Translations under genes and position numbers: made by a program
In this document: one piece after another, positions 23,261 to 33,423 of the stretch
Numbering within the stretch: position 1 is the first letter of the stretch
Layout: each line of letters starts with the position of its first letter
Assembly (NCBI GenBank): GCA_900404475.1
Contig: OUQQ01000108.1
Coordinates: 1 to 42,698, forward strand
DNA from: Spongospora subterranea
Lineage: Eukaryota > Endomyxa > Phytomyxea > Plasmodiophorida > Plasmodiophoridae
DNA length: 42,698 nucleotides
Direction of reading: 5' to 3'
The notes under the pieces: generated by a model
Database searches by the model: none
What the model saw: only the letters and a program-made list of their open reading frames with translations
What the model was told of the DNA's origin: nothing

Positions 23261-24951
23261 ACGCCTCTCGGTCTCAACCAACGACTACCCTGATTGTTGA
23301 TTACGAAGATTCCGATCGGGAACGACTGAACACTAAAACGGCAATCGGCGATACGGTAAACAGGGCCATTTCAAGTGGAATCCCCGGCACGACCAAAGAT
23401 TTCACAACCTAAATATGGTGATCAGTGAGATCACACAGTGAACTTTCAATTGATTTTCATTATTTGAGTGTGTTGATCTGTTCATCCATCAAAAATCTGG
23501 GCGTCTCCGCCAATGACGGGGATTTGGCGTTCGATAGTCGATATGATCCAGATTATCTACTGATTGACGGTGAGACCAATAGACCGGTGATGACGCTCCG
23601 GACCCGCCAAGGCACATCGGGCATTTGTCCATGAGTTGTCGATTTCAATGAAATTTCCTACTGTGAATCGCCAAAACGAACCCATTGTTGGTTTCGTAAT
23701 TGATCAAACCTGGGCCCTTGCGGTGACGTCCGAAAACGGAACAGCACAATCTGATGCGCCGTCGTCGACATCGAACGTGTTGAAATCGAATTCCTGTTCT
23801 CAATCCGTCATCAGCGATCTGGTATCGACGAGTGCCGGGCACGATTGTGGTCATCATCGAACTATCGTCTTCATTACCGACGGCCCTTTGTGAGAGGAAA
23901 CGCTCGAAAATCGGGCGAATATCGCCGTTCATGAATTTTCTGTGAAGAACCCGTCGTCGAACAAGGCAAAGTCGAACCCGACAAGACCATCGTGCACTAC
24001 CGATCGGATCCAGCAGGTCGAGCTGATCCCATGATGTGCCCAGGAACATCCGTCCCGGAAGTATGAACGCGTTGGCGGCGTAGACCTGCTCAAAGAATGG
24101 GTCGGCGCGCCAGGTCTTATCGTTGGCTGGTACCGGACCTGGGCCGCCCTTTTACAACACGCCTTTGTTGACCGCCGTCGCGAAACGATTCGACGTCAAC
24201 GACGATGCAGGAGACCACGACTTCACGTTGTCGAACGTCAGAACGAAGAGGTCGCTGGCGTGATTGCTGCTCATGTTGTGTGCTGCTTTGTCAGAGCCGG
24301 AACCAACTTCCGTCGGTTCTGATGTTCAACCCTCGGTCATAACGTGGACGTTCCCGATCAGCGCCAAGTCGGCTGTGCCGTTGACAGGACTCCCGAAACA
24401 ATCCTGGACTTGTGTGTGTGATCAAACTCATAGAACCGTTGTCACATTGTCGACATTTTCACGGGTTCGCACCAGGGTTGACTTCAGCCCAAAACACGAG
24501 TAGAACAGCTCGAGGACCCGTTATGGATCAAAAACAGCCAACACCAACTGGCGAATAATGATAAAAACCCAACAGTTTTTTGACTGCAATTGAAATGATT
24601 GTTGACGGTCGTACAGTACCAGGGACATCTCAACGCCAAGAATGCGACATGTCTATTGCCGCCTTCACCTAGCTCAATAAATCGGTTGCGAAGGTGTTCA
24701 TCGATAGCGATTTGACACTTTATATGGCACCTCTCGATTGTGTTTTTAGCTTCAGTAGCGGCTGGGAGTGTAAAGTTGGTATGTTCTTAAGAGCACATTG
24801 TTCCCATCAGCACGGTAATGGTAAAGGAATCGGTGTCCTTTGCTGTTGGATACGTTGGCGAAAGACATCGGGTGATTCGAACGCGCTTGATCGTCGGAGT
24901 GATGATCGTATATATTTATATTGTTTATTGGTTCGAGTTGGTCTATTGATC
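23261..24951. other. Stretch without a resolved gene
   Basis: On the minus strand, about 24330-23990 reads as a possible coding segment in one frame broken by a stop: LFVLTFDNVKSWSPASSL, then FFEQVYAANAFILPGR. I could not assign a family or complete splice structure. A plus frame near 23500 (DGDLAFDSRYDPDYLLIDGE) is likewise unassigned. The segment nearest 24951 should contain the 3' end of the FZR1 transcript. Confidence 0.25.
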
Positions 24952-26728
24952 CTATCGAATACTAAACGAGACTGGGAAGATCTCGGGGCTGGCGCCTAAC
25001 CTCGATCCGGATTTCACTAAACACAACAGCACACAGAAAACTGAGCTGAAAATCGACCCATCGAAACGATGTCAACGGGTGAAAGAACAAGGGCGTTGCA
25101 GGTTTTGTCCATCGCAATTCTGGAAAAACGGGTTCGAAAAAAAACATCGCCCGGAACTTACGCTGATCGCCGTTCGACGGGAACGCGTTCCAGAAGCGCA
25201 GCGTCTCGTCGCCGGCGCCGGTCACGATCGTCTGGCCATCGGGGCTCATGGCCAGATACAGGACCCGGTACGTGTGCCCGATCAGCGTCGCCAGCTTGGT
25301 CATCGTCGGGTACTGCCAGACGATGATCTGGTTCAGCGAGTACCCGTGCGTTGACACGATCTGCCAACGCCAAGTCAGAGATCCCGTTTTGGCGATCGCG
25401 ACAACGAACGCCAAGAACCGACCTCGTTGACGGTTTTCGACCACATCAGATTACAAACTTGACTTCCCGTGTCGACGCTGTTCATGGCCGTACAGGTCGA
25501 CGTGTTCCAGAAGCGGATGCAGCGGTCGGCCGTTCCGCCCCCGCTGGCCAGCAGCCCGTGCTGATGGGGGGACCAGGCCAGCGCCTTGACGGCCGCGTTG
25601 TGGTCGGCGAAACGGGCGATCGGGTTGGGCGACGCGGCGCTCCAGATCAGCAGCTTGTTGTCGTTGCCGCCCGACGCCAAGTGCGTCTCGTCGAACGACC
25701 ATTTCAGGCCGCAAACCTGTCGCAGAGCAGTATTGCGATCAATCAATCGCCGCCCGAATCCCCCCCAAAACCAGCACGAACCTCCTGTTTATGGCCCTGA
25801 AGTTTCGACGTGAACACGTCGGACGCCCTGTAATCCCTCAGGATGATGGAGCGATCGCGACTGCCCGACGCCAACGAGTATCCCGACCACGACAACGTCC
25901 CAACCCTCATACTGTGTCCGATCATATTCCGAATCTGATCGCCCCAAAAAAAAAACAACGTTTTCGTCAGCAGTGACCGGGAACGTGTCGGGATCGCGTT
26001 CGTTGTGTTTTTCGGGGGAAATACCTTGATCTGTTTGGCGGTGTCGTACAGATGAATATCGCCCGATCGGGTGCCGATCGCGAGATAGCTGGATCGCGCC
26101 GCCCAACAGACCTGATCCGAACAAATTGCCCCGGTCAGAACGCGGTGTCGACAAAACATCGTTGCGTTGCCCAACGCTGGTGATGGTGTTGTTCTCGTCG
26201 GCGACGTCGCAGAGCTTCGTGACCTTGGACGTGGACGCGCTCCACAGGTAGACGCACGATCCCAGACCGACCACCAATATATTATTGGGCGACCAATCGA
26301 CCAGGTTCAGGTAGAAATCGTCCTGAAGCGCCGGCGCGTCCAGAACCTGAACATTCGCGAACCAGATCAGTTTCGGTGGATGTTGTTGGGGTTCGTGGTT
26401 CGACCTTGAACGGCGTCGTCGAGATCCTGCGAGTGATTGATTTCCTTCGCCCCGGGGGATATGGGATTTGGGGATCGGGAGCGGGCGAGGGCGTGTGGTA
26501 TTGGAGGACGCGGACGGCGGTGGTCGAGGGGCTGATCTCGCCCAGGACGTGATGGCGCAATAGCTGGGCGTAGGGCGTCACGACCGGGTCGTGGCGCTCG
26601 ATGTGGTAGAGGGCGATGGGGAGTTCGGCGGCGATCCGGTTCGGCAGATGACGATCGGCGTACGGCGGCGACCACGACGTCGTCGTCGCGGGTTTCGAGG
26701 ACGATCGCCGCCGAGGGATCATCATCAT
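24952..26728 (-). CDS. FZR1: Cdh1/fizzy-related, APC/C activator WD40 protein, 7 exons
   Basis: This coactivator recruits substrates to the anaphase-promoting complex in late mitosis and G1. Exons in coding order are 26728-26405, 26346-26176, 26111-26025, 25934-25782, 25716-25423, 25360-25162 and 25016-24952, giving 430 residues. A C-box variant, DRHLPNR, lies at residues 25-31; the family form is DR-[FY]-I-P-x-R. The [21 protein letters not shown] linker region starts the WD40 propeller, which carries [35 protein letters not shown] and [12 protein letters not shown]. The last exon ends in SFSIR, the C-terminal Ile-Arg tail that docks on APC/C subunits. [13 protein letters not shown] and these blocks favour Cdh1 over Cdc20. 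The N-terminus is shorter than the human one (about 496 residues in total). Confidence 0.97.
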
Positions 26729-27911
26729 CGAGCACGACGACGACCAGGACCGATCGTCGGGTGTTTGGGAAAGTATCAGGAGGTACCGTCCTGATTGGGA
26801 CAGGGGGATTAAACGGCCGACCGAATCGCCATTAGGCGATCGACCTTAATCAGGACGTACATTGGGGGATACGGATCCTGAGGACCGATCGCACGATCGC
26901 GATCCCGATGGGACTCGGCAATTGAGGGGGCGGCGACACCACCGCCGTCATCGTCACCATCGCACAATCGAAGGACGACATCGTGGTGTCGTCGATCCCC
27001 ATCTCGCTGTTCGGTCGATCAATCGAATCCCAAAACGTGCACGTTGATCGGGTCGGAGATCTGTCGCGGTGGTGGTGGTGGTGGACGTGAATTGATCAAC
27101 GCAGAGAGACAGATCCGGATTAGCGGGAGATAATAAACAGCTATTGGCGACCGATGGCCTTATCAGAAAACACGTCGTGATCGGACCGAACGGGAACGTC
27201 GTCGCCCGACACGATGGAGAATGTGTGTTTTTTTTTCGCGAAAGAACACGTGGAATAACGTTTTTTCGTCTCGACGATTGAATATCGACGGTTTCCGAGA
27301 ACTGTATTTCTCGAACTTCCTCCGATCACACGGCCCTTCCCCAGGAATAATCGTTGAGAAATTTGCAGAAATCAAGTAATACTGTGATTGCTGAATCAGC
27401 GAGATAGCGGGGAGCGTTGGGCGCTGAAAATCGCAATATCAGACAAGGGCGGAAATCATAATTGGAAATACGAGTTCAACACGACGACGAACAGTGGTCG
27501 ACACCGAATCGAAACTGATTAGACTGAAAATACATTGTCCAGGTGATGTTGATTGGAAAACGGGTGAAGGGCGTCGCTACAAACCGATCTGTTCTTGGCC
27601 AAGGTCGTGCTGACAAGGACAACAGATTGGGGAACCAATGGGACGGCGGACGGGGGACGCCCAGATCAACAACTGTGAACACCGCCAAAACACAAAAACC
27701 ATCGTTGACCCAATTATCGTCGGATTGTGTTGATATATTCGGATCGTGACGACTCTAATGTGTCCCCAATCGCGATCATCAATCATTTGCGATCGATCGG
27801 TTTCCGCGACATCGCGCACAGGGACGCGATCGCCGGCGGCGGCGGCGGCGTCATTGACATCGGCGGATTTCGGGGGGCACAATTTCTGTTCGGGAGAAAA
27901 CGCCCCCGCGA
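26729..27911. other. Divergent intergenic region
   Basis: This stretch lies between the starts of FZR1 (-) and the glycosyltransferase (+). It is rich in GATC/TCG-like words and holds a GGT microsatellite near 27066-27084. Open frames are short and basic, typical of chance frames in such sequence. Promoters for both genes should lie here, but no specific element was identified. Confidence 0.45.
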
Positions 27912-29323
27912 ATGTCCGACCTGGTTTGCGTCGTCATGCCGGTCCATAACGGGGGCGCCACGCTCTGGTCTAGCGCCATGTCGATCCTGGCGCAGACCTG
28001 GCGCCACCTGCACCTGGTCGTGGTTGACGACGGGTCGACCGACGACACGGGCGCGATCTGCGCCCGGATTCGCCAGGGCGACCCGGATCGCGTCCTGGTC
28101 ATCGGCCTGGGGCGGAACCGAGGCGTGGCCGCCGCCCTCAACGTCGCCCTGGATTCGGGCCCGGCCAAGAACGCCGCCTTCATCGCCAGGGCCGACGCCG
28201 ACGACGTCTATGATCGCCAACGCATCGCCAAACAGGTCGCCCAATCCCAACGCGCCTTCTACTGAATGTTATCGCCAATTTCATCGAAAACTGAATTTTT
28301 CCCTGAGGAGATTGGTGCGATTTCTGGGAAATTCTTTTTCGGAAAACGATCACGTTCACTGATTTTCTGATTTCGCGAAATTTCGTTGTCGAATCGATTT
28401 CTGTTTTTTTGCGGTTTTATATTGAAAATGTATTGACTTTCTGTTTTTGCGGTTTCATGTTCTGAAATTGGTGTTGGACAATATCAGGTGGGTTATCTGA
28501 ACCGTAATCCGGCGATCGATATCTGTGGGACATCGGTGTCGATCTCGGGCCGACGCCTCCCGTTGCCGATCGACCCGTGCCTGGCCCATCTGCACATGTT
28601 CTTCTACTGCAGCCTGGCCCACCCGACGGTCATGTGGCGCCGGTCGTCGGCGTTGGCGCCGCGCCGCTACGACGATGGGTGGCGTTATTCGGTCGCCGAG
28701 GACTATCGCCTTTGGCTCCAGTTGTTGTTGAACGGCGCCCGGATCGCCAACATCAGCCACGAACCGTTATCATTTCTGTCAAGGTGCGTTTGATTCGCTT
28801 TCGCCCCCGATCGTCGTTGATTTCTCGGCAGAAGCGCGTCGTCGATATCGGTGGTTCACGGGACCAAACAGGCCGATCAGGCGCTGGCGATCGCCCGGGA
28901 CGCCCTAGCCGATCTGGTCGGCGACCCCGACCTGGCCCTGAGCGCGGTCGCCATGATCAGGGACCCAATCGCCCAGATCCGCTCCCCATCTGACGCCGTT
29001 CTCGCCTACCGATTACTTGACCGGATTCGCGACGCCTTTCCCTGTCCTTGCGGTAATCGCATTTCATTTTTTTTTTGTATTTTTCGACGAGACAACAGAC
29101 CTTTCGTCGTGCGCGATGGTGTTTGGTTGTCTTGCGTTTTTTGTTGATTGGGGTCAAAGGCGTTGTCGGACGTTGTGACGTCGTCAATGACGATATCGAG
29201 AGACGATCGGGGGAGATTGCCATCATCGCCAGCCGCGTAGCAGATCCCGGATTACTCCAGGAATGGATCACGGAATCGCCCGTGCGTCGATCGCAGCTTC
29301 TACAGCAACTGCTATCGCCATGA
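27912..29323 (+). CDS. Family 2 (GT-A fold) glycosyltransferase, 4 exons
   Basis: This is an inverting nucleotide-sugar transferase of 334 residues. Exons are 27912-28235, 28488-28783, 28832-29052 and 29160-29323. The N-terminus opens with VCVVMPVHNGG, then VVVDDGSTDDT, both nucleotide-binding parts of GT2 enzymes. ARADADD near residue 95 supplies the DxD metal motif. An acceptor-side block follows (PTVMWRRSSA, then VAEDYRLWLQLL with the catalytic-type ED). No signal peptide or membrane segment is visible, so it is probably cytosolic. The queuosine-tRNA galactosyltransferase family (human B3GNTL1/QTGAL) is one cytosolic eukaryotic GT2 group, but the match to bacterial GT2s is equally plausible. 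The last intron (29053-29159) could instead be two introns, so the final exon border is less sure. The 3' end converges with kaptin. Confidence 0.86.
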
Positions 29324-29412
29324 ACCCGCCGCAAAGTCGTCCGAGCGTCGCGTGGGAGATTTATCGGGGAACGGCGGATCCCGCGCTGAGAATCGTTCGC
29401 GATAAATACGTA

Positions 29413-30860
29413 TTATATTTTCCTGTTCTGACGGCAATGATCAACGTGGTCGAGGAGATGCGATTTAGGGAACACGTAGATGGAGCGCATCGTGAACACG
29501 ATCAGGTCGTCGCGGTCGTTGATGATCGGACCCCAATGGAGCCGGTAGATCTGGTTGGAGAGCTGAAGGCGGCTGAGCAGGACCGGCGGCGCCGGGAACG
29601 GCGCCAGATAATAGACGAGGACCTCGTTCACCCATGAACCGATCAGAACCAAACGTTGATCGCGCACAACGCTCGACGACGTCAAACAATCGGACGATTC
29701 CGATCCGGGGAAGATCGACATCGAACTCGCCTTTCGGAAAAAGACGATCAGGGGCATTCAACGACAACGGTAGTGTTGTTGTGTTTACGGTCAGTTTGCG
29801 TTGGACAACGTCGGTGAATAGATAGGCGGAACCGGCGGCGGCGACAACGACCAGGGAAATGGCGTTATCGATCTGGATCAGGTTAAGCGATGGAATTGGG
29901 CCATCGAGCGTGCAACACGACTCAACGCGGGGCGTTGGTGTTCCGACAACGGAGAGGGAGACGGACCCGTCGCGACCGCCGATCGCCAACACGCCCACGT
30001 CCTGAAGCCACATTTTTATCGGGTCAATTCGAATCGGGAAAACGGGATCGCCGACCGCGGTGAACAATCGGTCCATCGACATGACGTATTGCTGGGAACG
30101 ATTGGAATCGAGCAGGGTCTGGAGCCGGGACGGGTCGCGACGCCCGTCGCTGTCGATTTCCGTGATCGAATCGGGCGAGCACTTGTAGACGTGAAGACCT
30201 TGATCGCTCGTCAAGATAATGTGGTAATTGCCGCTCCTAATCACAACGTAATTTCAGTTTCGCGACGAAACACGATTTCTAACGAGAAAATTACGACGTT
30301 TTGTCGCGAAACCCGTCCATGAGAAACGGGACGTAATAGACCGATTTGTGAACGGAACGAGATGGGGTCGGCGAAAGCGCCTGAAAGAAAACCGGGAATG
30401 TGTTAGAGAAACGATCGCGATGAGATGGGATTTCGGGAACGACGTTGAACTGGAATATGGAGAGATGGGATACGACGGCCGAGTCGTCCACGGTTCCGGC
30501 GCAGATGATCGTGGCCAGATGGGTCTGATCGCCATCGTCCCAGACGTGGACCGCGATCAGCTCGGAATCCTGGGCGTCCACACTATAGCTGATCTCCACC
30601 TTCTCCAGCACGGCCGACCCAGGCGGAAGGCGGAAGATCTCGTTCGTATCTACGACGAGATATTGGTCAATATCGGATATCGTCGGAGACATGATCAACG
30701 TTGGTCAAAATTTTATTGTTTTTGATTCTACACCTTGACAAGCGATAATGGCCCCGAATCTGGCGCTGAATCCCGAGTTGTATAAGCTAGAGAAACTCGA
30801 CGACGGTAGCTGAGCGATTACTGCTGGAGAAAGATCGGCGAATCCGGTGGCCATTGCCAT
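29413..30860 (-). CDS. KPTN: Kaptin-like KICSTOR subunit, 5 exons
   Basis: KICSTOR (KPTN, ITFG2, KICS2, SZT2) tethers GATOR1 to the lysosome and is needed to switch mTORC1 off when nutrients fall. Exons in coding order are 30860-30734, 30649-30444, 30380-30313, 30236-29789 and 29730-29413, giving 388 residues; human KPTN has 436. The assignment rests on collinear weak similarity along the full length: FSSLYNSG ... IIACQ at the N-terminus, then HIILTSDQGLHVYK, VLAIGGRDGSV, TLDGPI, VVVAAAGSAYLFTDV, FPGSESSDCL, VLIGSWVNEVLVYYL and IVFTMRSIYVF. These follow the order and spacing of kaptin's beta-propeller strands. No catalytic site is expected. The gene is head to head with NPRL3, which supports the assignment. 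A different FG-GAP/propeller protein such as ITFG2 is the main alternative. Confidence 0.82.
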
Positions 30861-31187
30861 AGCGCGGCCCGATATGAACCAGACTGATGCGTGTGTACAA
30901 TACCCATACAGTAGTTGGCCAAGAAGAGGCCGCTGCCCGGCAATCCGACCACTGTTGGCTCGACCTACTGTTACAGTGACTCCACGGTGTATCCGTTGTA
31001 TCGTGATGGAACATGGAAGAGAAACAGTGCGTAGCCTTTCCATGGATACACTCGGCCAGAGTCGCCCGCTACACTGGACGAATCGTGATCACTGGTAGAC
31101 GCGCGGCCTGCTGGCAGCAGTCGCAGTGGATGAGGGCTGCGCGTTCCCCCTCGTGTGTAACATAACTGTAACATGTGATATCTGACA
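30861..31187. promoter_or_regulatory. Shared divergent promoter region of KPTN and NPRL3
   Basis: Only 327 bp separate the two start codons, which point away from each other, so both promoters must lie here or overlap (inference). No TATA box was recognised at a convincing distance. Either gene could have an untranslated first exon elsewhere. Confidence 0.6.
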
Positions 31188-33423
31188 ATGACCGGGTCTA
31201 GTAGGTCATCGACATCATTATCGTCGCAATCGACAACCTATCTGCTGCTGACAACGTTCAGCGAACGGGGTCATCTCCTCGTGTTCTCATGCTCATCGTC
31301 TGGCAATGATTCTCTGCCGTTGAACCTCGGCCCACAAACGATTGCCAGGATTACCTGTCCGAAAGCGGCGCTGTGTGGCCGGTTATTAGGCAAGTTATCC
31401 TTTGTGCTACTTGTTGAATCAGGAAAAGAGTCGAGTGTTTGACGGGATTTAATGTGAATCAATTTTGAACTCTTGATGTGCTCTTGCTCTCTGTATTACC
31501 GCTGATAATCAAAAATATTCTGTGCAGAGTTCGACATCGATAGTGTCAAATTTTTATCATGGCCGGTTACTGTTGACGGCTCATCAGATGTTGACGGAAT
31601 CGCTAAATTCAATGTCGTAGCGGCGATGCCGCTTCACTGTGTCCGTCGCCATGAAGTTGCCCGTTTGATGGTGTCTCAGCTCGCCGCGGCGCTTACTCAC
31701 GAGCAACGTCGCAGGTAAGAGGTAATTTAATCTGCTTTCAATGATTTTTTCATTTTTTTCTGTGAGATTGATATCTGTTCGCTTTCCGACGTGTTTTCTA
31801 CACTCTTTTCCTTGCTGAAAATGTAAATTTTGAATATTATCTACATTGCTCAATTCGTTTGTTAATTATTACTGAACCGCATTCGCGGAGCTGTCTCTGA
31901 TAACACTACGTCTGACAACATGAGTTCAGGAACTTCGTTAGTTCTCAAGTCTCAATCTTATTACGGGCCCGCGATAACGGGGGCGATATCGTGTCGCAGA
32001 TGAAGAGATCCTCATTGGCCTGCGCCCTGTATGATCTTTGCACAGGATTGCATAGCGATACGTTTCGCAATATTCGCATCAACGATTGGATTTACGTCAG
32101 CTCCTGTCAGCCCCCTGATGATGGGTGCCTGGCGTCGATTCGCCCTTACCGTACTGTATTGCTTTTGGAGGATGCGGACAATATCATCGCTGAGCTCCCG
32201 GACGATGCGTCGTCCTCACTGCGACGTCTGATTCGCATTGCAAATCCAATGAAGAGTTTTCGCGATATGAGCGTCGATTTAGGAATGCCAATGTCGCACA
32301 TCTTCAGACTAGCTGCTCATTTGGTTCACTGGGGCAAAGCTAGAATCCTCGTTAGTAGCTGTTTTTGTTTGACCGCGCTTGTCGGATAACCTATTCTGGC
32401 TACGATTCCGTTTCGTCAAGAGTGTTTTTTTGAATTTCTTTCTAGATTCTGTTGCTTTGTTTTCGCTTTTTAATGAACCGCTTTTTTCAGAACACCCTCA
32501 CAAAACATTCCATTTTAACAATCAATCCGGATGTCATAATTACCGGAGATGTCTGTGACACTTTCGAAGCGACGTTTCCTACGCGAGGCCTATCAGATCA
32601 ACTCTCCAGGTTCGCAGTCCCTAAGAGGCTAGAAGAGCATTTGAGGATATTAGGTGCACTTGATTCGCGATTGTGTTTTTCAAACATGCTATAACAATTC
32701 TTACCATTTACGATATGAACCTCGAATTCTTTTTTTGTAACTTATTTGGTCCATCGACCGCTCTTTTTTCATGCTGCTCAAGTTGTATGTTGTTGATTAT
32801 GCTTTATAATAAGCTTGTTTTCAACAAATGGGGTGTTTGTCTACAGGGCAGGTTGCACAACATCAAATCATAACGCTGATAATATTCCTTCTACGCCATT
32901 CTCTGTTGATCGTGTTGCACACGTTCATTTCTCTAATTCCTGATGGGAATAACTGCTTTTTACCCCCTCGTGATATCCCGTCATATCCTTCATCGCTCGA
33001 GTCTAATTGCCCAATCAAACATTTATCACCTGCTTTGAAGATCTCTTTGGATTCTTCTACTGTCAAGAATTCTAAGCTCAAAAAGTTATTTTACAGGTGA
33101 TCCGTTGATCTACAAGGCCTTTTTACAATTATCAATATCCTCGTATTTGATTATCAATTTTTTTTTTGTCAATCAGCATTTTGCATCAAGTTAGATTCCT
33201 AGGTTGCTGAGTGTCTAGTATCCATTATTGCCGCGTGATATGATTACACTATACCCTGGACCACCATTCGTTTAATTGATCTTATAGGTTGTCACCATAT
33301 TTCGACGGCGAACACCATATAGAGGAAATAATGTGGTCAGAGAACGTGTCCCGGCAAGAGATTGGTCTGGTCCTATCCGAATATAGTGACGTAGTTTCTA
33401 CATATTTCCATGAGGGTTCCTAA
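31188..33423 (+). CDS. NPRL3: NPRL3, GATOR1 complex subunit, 6 exons
   Basis: With NPRL2 and DEPDC5, NPRL3 forms GATOR1, the GTPase-activating complex for RagA/B that inhibits mTORC1 when amino acids are scarce. Exons are 31188-31389, 31528-31714, 31930-32350, 32491-32653, 32847-33096 and 33288-33423, giving 452 residues against 569 in humans. Family blocks occur in order: TTYLLLTTFSERG at the N-terminus, ALCGRLLEFDIDSVKF, FNVVAAM, HEQRRR, IRPYRTVLLLEDADNII, HIFRLAAHLVHWGKARI, a hydrophobic LLIVLHTFISLI, and FDGEHHIEEIMWSENVSR near the C-terminus. The human disordered region before the C-terminal domain is much shorter here. Introns (138-215 bp) are longer than elsewhere in the window, and the first one begins with GC. 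Confidence 0.95.
31390..31527 (+). other. NPRL3: GC-AG intron in NPRL3
   Basis: The donor reads GCAAGT after an exon ending in AG, the typical context of a GC-AG intron. Only this donor joins LCGRLL to EFDIDSVKF in frame and at the same length as the animal NPRL3 family. A GT a few bases downstream breaks the frame. Confidence 0.75.

Noticed and set aside
23990..24330. Possible minus-strand coding segment (LFVLTFDNVKSW ... ANAFILPGR)
   Set aside because: It is suggestive of real protein sequence, but a stop interrupts it and I found no exon set or family, so no gene was called.
26862..27047. Arg/His-rich plus-strand frame in the FZR1-glycosyltransferase spacer
   Set aside because: Low-complexity basic peptides are expected by chance in this GATC/TCG-rich sequence. 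There is no splice or family support.
30748..30813. Short plus-strand frame MAPNLALN... between KPTN and NPRL3
   Set aside because: It is antisense to kaptin exon 1, which explains its openness. It stops after about 20 codons.
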